Counted from the first letter of the stretch, positions 35,192 through 44,826 are shown. The stretch: DNA of 60,857 nucleotides from Desulfobacterales bacterium (GCA_027025555.1 JALVQN010000217.1:1-60857), one strand, 5' to 3'. Notes: generated by a model from the letters alone, not told the origin. Numbers and translations: made by a program.

Positions 35192-36006
35192 TTTGTCTTT
35201 TCCTTTGTGGGGGGTTCCTGAATTTCGTCTTTTTGGATTTCGACTTCCTGGCCGTCCTCCAGGCGGATGAGCAGGCGGTCGCAAATCACGTTGTGGCGCA
35301 GGACTTTTCCCTTACCGCGATGGGTCTTCACCATCCGACCGGGGGGCGGGAAGGTTTTTTTTAATTCCAGATAGGTGTCGTTCTCATAGGTCAGGCAACA
35401 CATCAATCGGCCGCATTGCCCTGAGATCTTGGTGGGGTTCAAGGAGAGCCCCTGTTCTTTGGCCATCCGAATGGAAATCGGTTCGAACTTTTCGATGAAG
35501 GTAGAGCAGCACAGGGGCCTTCCGCAACGACCGATCCCGCCGCACATCTTGGCCTGGTTGCGTATGCCGACCTGCCGCATTTCCACCCGGATGCCCAGTT
35601 CTTTCACCAGCATTTTCACCAGCTGGCGAAAATCGACACGGCCTTCGGCAGTAAAGAAAAAGGTCAGTTTATTGCCGTCAAAAGTACTCTCCACAGAAAA
35701 CAGGTGCATTGAAAGACCCAGCTTCCGGATACATTCCAGGCAAAAGGCATGGGCCCGTTTTTCCATTTCCCGGTTTCGCTCCACCTGACGGAAATCGTTT
35801 TCCACGGCCAACCGGTAGACCTTCTTCAGGGGCCTCTCCAAGGTCTTCTCATCACAAAGGAAAGGGGCCACCACCACGGTTCCCAACTCGAACCCCTGTT
35901 CCGTTTCCACGATCACGGCATCGCCCTTTTTCAGGACGAAGGCGCCGCAATCGAAGTGATAGATTTTTCCGGCGGGCTTAAACCGGATTCCGACGACTTT
36001 TTTCAT
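35188..36006 (-). CDS. ricT: PSP1/RicT-family regulatory protein
   Basis: 272 residues. The PSP1 domain has MCGGIGRCGRPLCCSTF and SGQCGRLMCCLTYE, whose cysteines bind Fe-S in the B. subtilis RicAFT (YaaT) complex that affects RNA maturation. In many bacteria it lies between holB and metG, exactly as here. Its start lies inside the 3' end of holB (29 bases overlap), so translation is probably coupled. Confidence 0.92.
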   Translation of the reverse strand: MKKVVGIRFKPAGKIYHFDCGAFVLKKGDAVIVETEQGFELGTVVVAPFLCDEKTLERPLKKVYRLAVENDFRQVERNREMEKRAHAFCLECIRKLGLSMHLFSVESTFDGNKLTFFFTAEGRVDFRQLVKMLVKELGIRVEMRQVGIRNQAKMCGGIGRCGRPLCCSTFIEKFEPISIRMAKEQGLSLNPTKISGQCGRLMCCLTYENDTYLELKKTFPPPGRMVKTHRGKGKVLRHNVICDRLLIRLEDGQEVEIQKDEIQEPPTKEKTN

Positions 36007-37066
36007 GATAGGCTTTTCGAAGACAAATCATCATGGTTTCCAATGCCAGGCGGGGGTTCACATGGGCCTCAAGATCCCGTTGAGCCTTCTGAATCACCTC
36101 CATTTGGGTTAACAGGGTATCCAGTGAGAGGTGCCGGGAAACCTGCTGCATGTCCTGGAGCAGATCCCTGTTGAAGACGGCGTTGGATCCCTTCTTCAGT
36201 ACCACAAGATCCCGGAGGTAGGCCTGAAGAATCTCCAGGATCTCAAAGAGGTGTTCCTTTTCGGCCGCCAGGCGTTCGGCAAAGCGCAGACACCAAAGCA
36301 GTGAACCGGAGGCCAACGTTTCCGGGGAATCCAGACCGGAGGCGGAAATGAGGCGCTTTCTTTGATTCAACCAGCTTGCATCTTCAGATGCCAGACCTGC
36401 CATGGCCACGGCCTTGGGCAGGCTGCCGTGGGCCATCCGGGCCAGGACGGCCGCCTCGTCCTTTGAGAAGCCGCAGGTCTTTTGTAAAGTGGTGCGGATG
36501 CGGCTTTCAGGAAGGGGATGAAAGAAGATGACATGGCAACGGGACACGATGGTGGGGAGCAGGTCCGATCGCTGGGAGGCCGTGAGGATCCAGACGGTCC
36601 GGGAGGGGGGTTCCTCAAGTACTTTCAGGAGGCAATTGGCCGCTTCCTGGGTCATCCGGGGGGCATCCACAATCACGGCCATCCGCCTTTTTGCCTCAAA
36701 GGGTCGCAGGGACAGTTGATGGCAGAGACTCCGGATGCGATCGATCTTGATGACCGAACGAGCGGATTCCACCACATGGATGTCCGGATGATTTCCGGTG
36801 AGAATTTTTCGGCAGGGCAGGCACCGGCCGCAGGGGACGGTGCCGAAGAGGGCCTCCCTTGGGACCGTGTTCCCTTCCCTTGGGGCGCTTTTGCAGTTAC
36901 AGGCCATGGCAAAGGCCCGCGCCGCCTCTTTTTTCCCCACGCCTTCCATGCCGGTAAAGAGAAGGGCATGGGGGAGACGGCCGGTTTCAAGGAAAGCGCC
37001 GAGCAGGCGCCGTGCATGCGTCTGGTCTTTTACGATGTCGAGACCCGTTTCCAAAGAAGGCGTCAC
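35978..37066 (-). CDS. holB: DNA polymerase III delta' subunit
   Basis: 362 residues of the clamp-loader delta' family. The P-loop-like segment is FTGMEGVGKKEAARAFA, a zinc-binding set reads CNCKS then CGRCLPCRK, and sensor/Walker B regions include VIVDAPRMTQEAANCLLKVL. It is part of the clamp loader at the replication fork. It begins the holB-ricT-metG block; a 75-base gap separates it from the NusG-like gene. Confidence 0.92.
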   Translation of the reverse strand: MTPSLETGLDIVKDQTHARRLLGAFLETGRLPHALLFTGMEGVGKKEAARAFAMACNCKSAPREGNTVPREALFGTVPCGRCLPCRKILTGNHPDIHVVESARSVIKIDRIRSLCHQLSLRPFEAKRRMAVIVDAPRMTQEAANCLLKVLEEPPSRTVWILTASQRSDLLPTIVSRCHVIFFHPLPESRIRTTLQKTCGFSKDEAAVLARMAHGSLPKAVAMAGLASEDASWLNQRKRLISASGLDSPETLASGSLLWCLRFAERLAAEKEHLFEILEILQAYLRDLVVLKKGSNAVFNRDLLQDMQQVSRHLSLDTLLTQMEVIQKAQRDLEAHVNPRLALETMMICLRKAYHEKSRRNPV

Positions 37067-37141
37067 AGGACTCCCTTTTCCAGGATTTGGTTTCTAAAGC
37101 TTGAAGGTCACTTTAAATAAAAAAGACTCCTAAGACAAGAG

Positions 37142-37669
37142 TTACCCGCCGAAATGGGGGATCTTCTCCACATCGTCTTCTTCCACATCCACGGCGGCAT
37201 ATTGCCCCAGGGCCTCAATGTTGACGACAACGCGGCCCTGGCGCCGATATCGCACGAAAACCCCCGTCACGCCTGTGAAAGGCCCCCGCACCACCATCAC
37301 CCGGTCCCCTTTTTTAAAACGGTTCCCTGTGGAGACAGGTTGGTCGGTGTTGACCATGATTTGCAAAGAGGTCACGGTTTCCTCCGGAACCGGGACCGGC
37401 CCGAGTTTGTTGCCGATGAGCCGTACCGCGCCCACGGTCTTGACGATCTCCAGGTGCTCGTAAGGGTTCAAATCGGTCTTTACAAAGACATAGCCTGGAA
37501 ACAGGGGGACACGAATGACGCGTCTTCGATCCCGACGCCTGCTTTGGACCTGAATTTTGGGGAGAAAGACTTCCAGGGATTTTTTGGACAGGCCCTCCCG
37601 CACCACGTTTTCAAAACGGCTCTTGGTATGGAGCACATACCATTTCCGGACGAGCACATCGCTTTTCAT
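37142..37669 (-). CDS. NusG/RfaH-like transcription antitermination factor
   Basis: 175 residues. An NGN domain (KWYVLHTKSRFENVVREGL, PLFPGYVFVKTDL) and a C-terminal KOW domain (FKKGDRVMVVRGPFTGVTGVF) are present. Specialised NusG paralogues of this kind promote elongation through long polysaccharide operons. Its ATG at 37669 overlaps the gmhA stop (ATGA), placing it in the lptD-to-gmhA surface-sugar operon. It could equally be a general paralogue; the main nusG, normally near rpl genes, is not in the window. Confidence 0.87.
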   Translation of the reverse strand: MKSDVLVRKWYVLHTKSRFENVVREGLSKKSLEVFLPKIQVQSRRRDRRRVIRVPLFPGYVFVKTDLNPYEHLEIVKTVGAVRLIGNKLGPVPVPEETVTSLQIMVNTDQPVSTGNRFKKGDRVMVVRGPFTGVTGVFVRYRRQGRVVVNIEALGQYAAVDVEEDDVEKIPHFGG

Positions 37670-38256
37670 GTAAGGGCATGCTCCTTTGGGTGCAGCCATG
37701 CGTAAAGGACCTGCATGATCATGTGGGCGGTAATAAAATGGAGATCCTCCACTTTTTGCATGTCCTCCATGCGGACCACCAGGGGCACGTGTACCATCCG
37801 GGCCAGCTTTCCTCCGGAAAAACCGCACAATCCGGCTGTTTTCCCGCCGTTCTCATTGGCAAAGGAGACGGCCTTCAGCACGTTTTCGGAATTTCCACTC
37901 GCCGAGATGCCGATGACCACGTCCCCTTTGATGAAAAAGTTCTTCATCTGTTCCACAAAGATGCTGGCATAGGACAGGTCGTTGGCGTAGGCCAGGAGGC
38001 TGGGGAGGTTGTCGTTGAGACAGATGACCTTGAACTTCTTGTCCCGGTCCAGGCAGCATCCTTTGTTGATATCACAGGCCAGGTGAGAGGCCGTTGCCCC
38101 GCTTCCGCCGTTTCCCATGACGAAAATACGGCGCCCTTCATCATAGGCATAGAAGAAAAGCTGCACCAATTTATCGAATTGGTCCTTGTCAAAGCCGGCG
38201 ATGGCCTTGGAAAGGTCGGTCAGGTAGCGGCTGGCGAATGTCTTGGAATCGATCAT
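37666..38256 (-). CDS. gmhA: SIS-domain phosphoheptose isomerase
   Basis: 196 residues of the GmhA family: IFVMGNGGSGATASHLACDINKG and IGISASGNSENVLKAV are the SIS sugar-phosphate loops. It converts sedoheptulose 7-phosphate to D-glycero-D-manno-heptose 7-phosphate for lipopolysaccharide core. The kinase-like GHMP gene two genes upstream fits the same pathway. ACGAGG lies five bases before the ATG. Confidence 0.85.
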   Translation of the reverse strand: MIDSKTFASRYLTDLSKAIAGFDKDQFDKLVQLFFYAYDEGRRIFVMGNGGSGATASHLACDINKGCCLDRDKKFKVICLNDNLPSLLAYANDLSYASIFVEQMKNFFIKGDVVIGISASGNSENVLKAVSFANENGGKTAGLCGFSGGKLARMVHVPLVVRMEDMQKVEDLHFITAHMIMQVLYAWLHPKEHALT

Positions 38257-38268
38257 ATGGACCTCGTT

Positions 38269-39408
38269 TCAGGTTTTCATCTCTCGAATGACATGCATCT
38301 GTTTCATCTGCTGCTGCGCAAGGGTTAAGGCGTCTGCCTGCACCTTTTTTCGGGTGATGTACGCCCAGTAAGCCTCAATGCTGTCTTTCACGGTGCGCCG
38401 GGGCGACCACCCCAGGGCTTGAAGCCGGGAGGTGTCCGAAACGATGTGCCGGGTGTCCCCGAAACGGTAACACCCCGGAATCCGGGGTTCGATGTCCTTG
38501 TTCAGGGTTTTCTGCATTTCACGGTAAAAGTCGAGGACGGTCCAGGGAACCCCCCCTCCCACGTTGAAAACACACCCGTTGGCCGCATCGCTTTCCAGAA
38601 CCAGGAGGTTGGCCTCCACCACGTCCTGGATATTGATAAAATCCCGGACCTGCTGGCCGTCTTCAAAGATCACCGGGCCGGTGTCAAAGAGCAGGGAGAG
38701 GGCGAAGATCCGCATGGCCCCGGAATAGGCGTTGAAGAAGGATTGGCGCTCTCCCTGGACGATGGAATAGCGCAGGACCACGGTGGGGATGCCGTACCGG
38801 TTTCCCAGGTTCAAGGCGATCTGCTCCTGGGAATGCTTGGACAGGGCATAGGGATTGCAGGGATGGACCACGGATTCATCGGAGGGGACCCATTGAAGGA
38901 TCCTGTGGCAGACCGGGCATCGATGGTCCCATGCGCCCTTTAGAAGCTGGGCTTCCGGCCGGATGGCGGGATAGATGAAATGATCTCCGCCCGGGAAGCA
39001 GTCGGGACAGTAGTGGCGGCCTTCCCCCATGACCGCCTGGCTTGCCGCCACGATGATCTTTTTGATCTTGCCGGTCATCTGCTTTTCGACAAGGACTTCA
39101 TAAAGAAGCGCCGTGGATACGGCGTTGACATGGAAGAAGGTTGAAAAGTCGGTCATGTAGTCCTGGTAGGCGGCAAAGTGGTAGACCACATCCATGCCTT
39201 TGAGAGCTTCCTCCCAGGTCCCTTTTTCCCGGACATCGGCCTGCATCCATTGGGCCTTGACATTGAAGTGGTCCGGTCGCCCATGGGGATGCACCCTCTT
39301 GGAGAGGTTGTCCAAAACCCGTACCCGATGTCCTTGTCGGATGAGGGCATCCACGGTATGAGAGCCGATGAAACCGGCGCCGCCAGTGACCAGGATCCGA
39401 TACCCCAT
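38269..39408 (-). CDS. NAD-dependent nucleotide-sugar epimerase/dehydratase with zinc-knuckle insertion
   Basis: 379 residues. An extended SDR protein with VTGGAGFIGSHTVDAL at the N terminus and the catalytic YxxxK as NPYALSKHSQEQ. Between them an insertion carries CPDC (near residue 137) and CPVC (near 171), likely a zinc site, which I associate with some dTDP-rhamnose epimerases. It acts on a nucleotide sugar in the cytoplasm; the exact substrate is not certain. GGGAGAA precedes the ATG. Confidence 0.85.
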   Translation of the reverse strand: MGYRILVTGGAGFIGSHTVDALIRQGHRVRVLDNLSKRVHPHGRPDHFNVKAQWMQADVREKGTWEEALKGMDVVYHFAAYQDYMTDFSTFFHVNAVSTALLYEVLVEKQMTGKIKKIIVAASQAVMGEGRHYCPDCFPGGDHFIYPAIRPEAQLLKGAWDHRCPVCHRILQWVPSDESVVHPCNPYALSKHSQEQIALNLGNRYGIPTVVLRYSIVQGERQSFFNAYSGAMRIFALSLLFDTGPVIFEDGQQVRDFINIQDVVEANLLVLESDAANGCVFNVGGGVPWTVLDFYREMQKTLNKDIEPRIPGCYRFGDTRHIVSDTSRLQALGWSPRRTVKDSIEAYWAYITRKKVQADALTLAQQQMKQMHVIREMKT

Positions 39409-39472
39409 GCTTACTGTTCTCCCGGAGTGTGTGGTGCCGCCCGTTGAAACAGGGCTTGATCCGCACCCGTTT

Positions 39473-40468
39473 TCATTTGCTCGAATAGGAACGGTCGTCG
39501 AAGATGACCTTGGATCCGCTTTCTTCCAGCATGAATGGAAGCTCCCTGTAGGGTCTCATGGCTTCCATGATTTGTTCCTGCCTTTCCCTGGATGCGATCA
39601 ACAGAAGAAAACCGCCGCCGCCGGCCCCGGCAATCTTTGTCCCCAGCGCCCCGGCTTTCTTGGCCGTTTGGATCATTTTTTCGATGGAATCGTTGGTAAT
39701 GGCTTCGGCCATCCGCTGTTTGAGGCGCCAATTTTCATCGAGGAGCCGCCCGCACTCCGTGATGTCCCCCGCGCACAGGGCTTCCCGGAAGGGATCCACA
39801 AGATCCGTCATTTGGATCATGGTTTCAAAGGCGGCTTTTTCAGAAACGTTTTTCTGCTGTGCGGCAAGGATCGTATCGGCCTTTCGGGTGATGCCGGTGT
39901 AGTAAAGAAGCAAAGACGCGGAAAATTTTCTTTTTGCGGCCGGATCCACGGAGATGGGGACCCGCGTGGTGGTGCCGTCTTCATGAAAAATGAACTGGTT
40001 GAGGCCGCCGTATGCGGCGGCATATTGATCCTGTTTGCCGATGGGTTTATTGAGAATGTCGATTTCGATCCGGCAGGCCGTTTCGGCCAGATGTTTTGCG
40101 GTGACAAGGATGTTCCGGTAGGCATAGAGGGCGTGCAACAGGGCGACGGTGATGGCGCTTGAACTCCCGAGCCCCGAACCGCTGGAGGGCACATCCGCCA
40201 AGGTGGTGATCTCGATGCCTTTTTCCACACCGGTGATCTTCATGGCCTCCCGCACCAGATCGTGTCGGATTTCAGAGACACGGTCCACGCACTCCTTTTT
40301 GGAGTAGTTGATATAAATCATGTCGTCGAAGCGTTCTTTGACGATGGCATAGACAAACTTATCGATGGCCGAGCAGATGACTCTGCCGGGCCGTGCGGCA
40401 TAGAAAGCCTTCATGTCGGATCCGCCGCCGGTAAAGCTCAACCGAAGCGGTGTCTTGACGATCACCAT
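39473..40468 (-). CDS. GHMP-family sugar kinase (heptose 7-phosphate kinase-like)
   Basis: 331 residues. KTPLRLSFTGGGSD at the N terminus, the phosphate-binding loop PSSGSGLGSSSAITVAL, and C-terminal KIAGAGGGGFLLL are GHMP kinase motifs. It resembles HddA-type D-glycero-alpha-D-manno-heptose 7-phosphate kinase, consistent with gmhA nearby. Fucose kinase-like function is the alternative. AAGGA lies eight bases before the ATG. Confidence 0.82.
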   Translation of the reverse strand: MVIVKTPLRLSFTGGGSDMKAFYAARPGRVICSAIDKFVYAIVKERFDDMIYINYSKKECVDRVSEIRHDLVREAMKITGVEKGIEITTLADVPSSGSGLGSSSAITVALLHALYAYRNILVTAKHLAETACRIEIDILNKPIGKQDQYAAAYGGLNQFIFHEDGTTTRVPISVDPAAKRKFSASLLLYYTGITRKADTILAAQQKNVSEKAAFETMIQMTDLVDPFREALCAGDITECGRLLDENWRLKQRMAEAITNDSIEKMIQTAKKAGALGTKIAGAGGGGFLLLIASRERQEQIMEAMRPYRELPFMLEESGSKVIFDDRSYSSK

Positions 40469-40505
40469 ATCTGCATCCTTGCGCTGTTTGGATGGGCCCG
40501 AGGGT

Positions 40506-42851
40506 TCATGGGGCTTCTTGTTTATCCTCCCCCAAGCTGCCCCCGAAACCCCCCAGACCGAAAAGATGGAGCATCACGGAATAGGTGCGATCTTCGAATT
40601 CGTCCATGTATCGAAAATCGATGGACCAGCACTGGGCCGTATAGATCACGCCGACGCCGCTTTTGATGTCCTCCTTGTCATAGAGGTTGCGCTCGTATTC
40701 CGTAAAGAGCAGCACTTGCGGCATCACGTGGACGGAAAGCCGGACGTAGATGGATTCCTTCCCGTCCGATTTTCCTTCGGCCGAATCCCGTTGATACCGG
40801 TATTCCGCAAAGAGCCTGTCTCCCCGGAAATCCCGCACCCTGCATTTGCCATTATACGACATCCAGTCGTCTTCGTAAACCGACCATTGGGCATTCGCTT
40901 CAAGGGAGAGGATTTCTTTCGGGCGGATTTCCAGGCGCCCCTTGATGTTGGAAAAGGGCTGTTTTTCTTCCTTGTCCTTGTCGGTGGCCTCATAGATGTC
41001 GTAGCTTTGACTGAGGGTGAAGCGCGCGAACTCCCGGTAGGTATACGGTGAGATTTCCCCGTTCGGGCTTTTCCCGGGGGACCTCGAAGTGAAGGTGTTT
41101 GTAATCGAGTAAGTGACTTGATTGATTCTTTTGATCCGGTCGACACCGTCAAAGTGTGGGAATTGATCCTGTTTTTTTTCGGGAAGATAGCGATAGCTTA
41201 CCCTTGGAAGGATGCTGTGTTTGATTTTATCGACGCCCTTTATGCCGACTGTGTAAATGCGATAGAATTCCGTGTTGAGTTTCAGGCCCGTATCATAGAG
41301 ATCCCTGAGATGGGTGCTGTCTCTTTCCTCATCGTTAGTTGCAAACTGGTCGATACTCCAGTAGGTTTCCCGGATCCCGAAAAAGGGTTCCAGATTCAGA
41401 TAGTTTTTGAGTTTTATGGGAAGAAAAAGCTTTGGATAGAAATCCACACGGTGGCCCCGGAGTTCGTCTTTTCTATAGAACCGAACATACTCGGAAGAGA
41501 GGTCGTAATAAAGCGGGGTACCCAGAAACCGTCCCTTTGAAATGTCGTATTCCACAAAGGGAAGGCGATGCAGGGTTGTGTCCAAATCGTCCGGGTCGCT
41601 GTGCCTTTTGAAGATGACGTTGTCGTACCATCGGGCTTCGATGTTCAGGTTGCTTCGGTTCCAACTCCGATTCAGATTCAGGCGGTTCAACCGGGTGGTG
41701 TCCGTGTAGTCATCCACGCCTCTGCCGAAGACGTTTTCGAAATACCGGTCGGTCTCGTCGAACCCATTGTAGCCGCTTTTGAATTCCACCAGATAATCCT
41801 GATCCGAGACAATGTCCAGATCGAGTTTGGCGAAAAAGTCCCAGGGAAGTGCCTGGTCGTGTTTCATCCGGAACCAGTACCGGTCCCGGTTGGGCCTTAA
41901 ATACCGGTCGTCCGGATATCCCCATCGGTCACTGGCGTCGTCGCGTCCGTCGTCCACCTGACGGTCTTTTAGAAAATCCCCCATGAGGGTCCCTTTAGAA
42001 TCGGGACTCAAGACGAATCGGTATTCAAAACCGACCTTTTCCCCCCGTCGATCCATGTGGTCCAGGTAGAAGGTGGCATCCGAACTCTCGTTGATGGCCC
42101 AGAAATAGGGTTGTTCATACTGCGTTCCCCGCCGGTCCGAGACCCCCAGCCGGGGCGGAAGGAATCCGGACTGGCGCTTGGTCTTGGCGGGAAAGATGAA
42201 GTAGGGGGTATAAAGGACCGGGACCTTTTTCAGCCAGAGTGTGCTGTGGGAGGCCACGCCGTATCCATCCAGCGTGACGGAAACGTTGTGTGCCGTAATT
42301 TTCCAGGCCGGATTTTCCCCGTCACAGGTGGAGAGACTGGCGGATCGGATGCGGTAGGTCTTTTTCCCGGTCTTTTGGATTTTATCCCCCCGGATGTGGA
42401 AATGGCTTTGCTTTAGAAATACCTTGCCGTGATAGGCGGTTCCGGTTTCCTCCTTCAGGTTTACCCGGATACGATCGCCGGTGAGGATGTCCTCCCCGGC
42501 GGTCAAGACCGCGTGTCCGATGGCCACGGCCTGGCCGGTTTTATGGTTGAGCTGAACAAAATCGGCGGAAATCCGGGTATCCTCCTTGAAAATGACGACA
42601 TTTCCGGCGGCCACGTAATGGTCTGCTTTTTGATCGTAAAAGAGGGAATCGGCGCTGATCTGCCAGAAAGATGCCGTGTCTGCAGCGCCGGATGGGAAGG
42701 CTTTTCCCAAAGGACTTGCGGCCTGGGCCAACCAGGCGTCGGCCGCCCCGAAACAGGCGAAAAGGGCGACGAAAAGAAAGGGCTTCGCTAGAATCCCCAA
42801 CGACCCGGAAAGGCATCTGGAAAAAAAATGATGGAGGTCTTTTGCGGGCAT
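40506..42851 (-). CDS. lptD: LPS-assembly protein LptD
   Basis: 781 residues from ATG 42851. A signal peptide (PFLFVALFACFGAADAWLAQA) precedes an OstA/LptA-like beta-jellyroll (~50-200, SADSLFYDQKADHYVAAGNVV, GTAYHGKVFLKQ). Then comes a large beta-barrel with many alternating aromatic strands ending in an aromatic-rich C terminus. It inserts lipopolysaccharide into the outer leaflet of the outer membrane. The open frame extends to 43880 across surE and is not real there. It starts the minus-strand envelope operon, divergent from surE. Confidence 0.9.
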   Translation of the reverse strand: MPAKDLHHFFSRCLSGSLGILAKPFLFVALFACFGAADAWLAQAASPLGKAFPSGAADTASFWQISADSLFYDQKADHYVAAGNVVIFKEDTRISADFVQLNHKTGQAVAIGHAVLTAGEDILTGDRIRVNLKEETGTAYHGKVFLKQSHFHIRGDKIQKTGKKTYRIRSASLSTCDGENPAWKITAHNVSVTLDGYGVASHSTLWLKKVPVLYTPYFIFPAKTKRQSGFLPPRLGVSDRRGTQYEQPYFWAINESSDATFYLDHMDRRGEKVGFEYRFVLSPDSKGTLMGDFLKDRQVDDGRDDASDRWGYPDDRYLRPNRDRYWFRMKHDQALPWDFFAKLDLDIVSDQDYLVEFKSGYNGFDETDRYFENVFGRGVDDYTDTTRLNRLNLNRSWNRSNLNIEARWYDNVIFKRHSDPDDLDTTLHRLPFVEYDISKGRFLGTPLYYDLSSEYVRFYRKDELRGHRVDFYPKLFLPIKLKNYLNLEPFFGIRETYWSIDQFATNDEERDSTHLRDLYDTGLKLNTEFYRIYTVGIKGVDKIKHSILPRVSYRYLPEKKQDQFPHFDGVDRIKRINQVTYSITNTFTSRSPGKSPNGEISPYTYREFARFTLSQSYDIYEATDKDKEEKQPFSNIKGRLEIRPKEILSLEANAQWSVYEDDWMSYNGKCRVRDFRGDRLFAEYRYQRDSAEGKSDGKESIYVRLSVHVMPQVLLFTEYERNLYDKEDIKSGVGVIYTAQCWSIDFRYMDEFEDRTYSVMLHLFGLGGFGGSLGEDKQEAP

Positions 42852-42936
42852 AGGCAATCGCTTGGACGACTTTGGGCGGATCCAGGCGCTTCCCAAAATC
42901 TTACCGGAGGCCGCGGCGCATCGGTGGATAAGTTTC

Positions 42937-42965
42937 TTGAACACCCATAAGGTTTTATGTATAAA
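42937..42965 (+). promoter_or_regulatory. Sigma70-type promoter for the surE operon
   Basis: TTGAAC (42937-42942) and TATAAA (42960-42965) are 17 bases apart, about 130 bases before surE. Both boxes are near consensus. It lies in the divergent lptD/surE region. Confidence 0.6.
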
Positions 42966-43094
42966 TCCGACTCGTCGCCAAAAGTCAACATGAAGTTGAT
43001 CGCACCTGTTCAGCCGCAAAGGCGCCTCTGTGGGGTGCTCAAGAGACACGCAGTGCGCTTTTGGGTAAGGACACAACAGACGGGACCCAAGTCC

Positions 43095-43871
43095 ATGAAT
43101 ATCCTCTTGACCAATGACGACGGGATCCATGCACCGGGCATCCAGGCCCTTTATCGCCGTTTTGCGGTCCAGCATGCCGTGACCCTTGTTGCCCCGGACC
43201 GCCAGCGCAGTGCCGTGGGCCATTCCATCACGTTGCACAAGCCGATTCGATGTGATCGGGTGCCCCTTGACGGAGGCGGCCGGGGATACGCCGTAAGCGG
43301 TACCCCGGCCGACTGCGTCAAGCTGGCGGTCCACGAGCTCATGGAGGGCGTGCCGGACCTGGTCCTTTCCGGGATCAACCCCGGGGCAAATGTCGGTTTT
43401 AATGTGAACTATTCGGGAACGGTCTGTGCCGCCAAGGAGGCGGGGTATTACGGCATTCCCGCCATTGCGGTGTCCCACTTGGGGGCCGAAAGCCGGTTCC
43501 TTGAGGATGCCGCGGCATTTGTGGAGCGGGTGGCGGCGAGGATGTTCGGATCTCCCCTGCCCAAAGGATGCATTTTGAATCTCAATATCCCCGATGGCCC
43601 TTTTGAAAAAATTCCCGGGGTTCGGATCACCCGGCTGGAGACTTCCGTCTTTGAGGAGCGCTTCGAACGCCGGGTGGATCCCAGGAACCGGATCTATTAC
43701 TGGCAAGGGTGTGAACGCCACCGGGCCTTCAGCGGACCGGACACGGACGCGGCGGTCCTGAACAGCGGTTTCATCTCCCTCACCCCCCTTCGATGGGATC
43801 ATACGGAACTCCGGGTCCTGGAGGACATGAAGAGGTGGGCCTTGAACCCCCTGGGTGGCCATGGAAGATAA
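43095..43871 (+). CDS. surE: 5'/3'-nucleotidase SurE
   Basis: 258 residues starting MNILLTNDDGIHAPG, with the SurE metal-binding NDDG motif. VVAPDRQRSAVGHSIT and LSGINPGANVGFNVNYSGTV complete the active site. It dephosphorylates nucleoside monophosphates. ATG 43095 is the family start; the open frame extends to 42957, inside the promoter region. The stop overlaps the next gene by 11 bases. Confidence 0.95.
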   Translation: MNILLTNDDGIHAPGIQALYRRFAVQHAVTLVAPDRQRSAVGHSITLHKPIRCDRVPLDGGGRGYAVSGTPADCVKLAVHELMEGVPDLVLSGINPGANVGFNVNYSGTVCAAKEAGYYGIPAIAVSHLGAESRFLEDAAAFVERVAARMFGSPLPKGCILNLNIPDGPFEKIPGVRITRLETSVFEERFERRVDPRNRIYYWQGCERHRAFSGPDTDAAVLNSGFISLTPLRWDHTELRVLEDMKRWALNPLGGHGR

Positions 43872-44826
43872 GCGCTTCATGAAGCACCGGTTTGCAGTGG
43901 ACCTGAAGATCGGGGAGACCGTCGACGATGTCTTTTCGGTCTCCGAGAAGTCTTTGGGGAAGAAGAGGGACGGTGAGAGTTATCTCACCATGGTTCTGGG
44001 AGACCGATCCGGCAGCATCCGGGCCGTCATGTGGGAAGGTGCGGATCGCACCGCTTCTAAGATCCGGGACAGCGCATTCGTCCGGGTGAAGGGGTCGGTT
44101 TCGGAATATCAGGGACGACTCCAGGTGGTGGTGAAGGAGGCCATCCCTTTCCCGGAGAGCGAGATCGATCCGGAAGCCTTTCTTCCCAAGACCCCCCGGA
44201 ACATTGAAAGGATGTTTGCGCGCCTGGTGGAGATCGCCGACACCTTTCAAGACACCCCTTTGAAACGGCTCTTGACGGCTTTTTTCAGCGATGCGGACCT
44301 GATGGCCAAATTCAAGAGGGCGCCTGCGGCAAAGCGGATGCATCACGCCTATGTGGGGGGACTCTTGGAACATACGCTTTCCATGACCCTTCTCGCTGCC
44401 GCCGTTGCCGGGCACTACAGCGGTATCGATCGCGATCTCCTCTTGGCAGGCGCCGTTTTACATGATATCGGTAAAACCGAAGAATTTGTCTATCACCATG
44501 TGATCGACTATTCCAGCCGGGGCCGCCTGTTGGGGCACATCGTCATCGGCATGGAGATGATCGAGGCGAAGATACAGACGGTCAAGGGCTTTCCGGAGGA
44601 ACGGGCGGTTTTGTTGAAACATCTGGTGCTCAGCCATCATGGCAGCCGGGAATACGGGTCTCCGGAAGTCCCCAAAACCGTGGAGGCGGTGTTGCTTCAT
44701 TACATCGATGAAATCGATTCCAAGGTAAACGGCATTCGGGACTTCATCGAAGCGGAGGCGCCTGGTGAGGAATGGACGTCCTTTCACAGAATCCTGGGGC
44801 GGCAATTTTACCGGAAAAAGAGCTGA
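43861..44826 (+). CDS. OB-fold and HD-domain 3'-5' exoribonuclease (YhaM-like)
   Basis: 321 residues from ATG 43861 (GTG 43855 also possible). An N-terminal OB-fold nucleic-acid binding domain (YLTMVLGDRSGSIRAVMW) is followed by an HD hydrolase domain with HHAYVGGLLEHTLSM, LLAGAVLHDIGKTEEF and LSHHGSREYGSP. This order is that of YhaM, an RNA/DNA 3'-5' exonuclease of Firmicutes that also occurs in Desulfobacterota-type genomes. Confidence 0.88.
   Translation: MEDKRFMKHRFAVDLKIGETVDDVFSVSEKSLGKKRDGESYLTMVLGDRSGSIRAVMWEGADRTASKIRDSAFVRVKGSVSEYQGRLQVVVKEAIPFPESEIDPEAFLPKTPRNIERMFARLVEIADTFQDTPLKRLLTAFFSDADLMAKFKRAPAAKRMHHAYVGGLLEHTLSMTLLAAAVAGHYSGIDRDLLLAGAVLHDIGKTEEFVYHHVIDYSSRGRLLGHIVIGMEMIEAKIQTVKGFPEERAVLLKHLVLSHHGSREYGSPEVPKTVEAVLLHYIDEIDSKVNGIRDFIEAEAPGEEWTSFHRILGRQFYRKKS

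Noticed and set aside
42852-43880. N-terminal extension of lptD across surE
   Set aside because: The extension lies antisense to surE, lacks homology, and the signal peptide starts at 42851.
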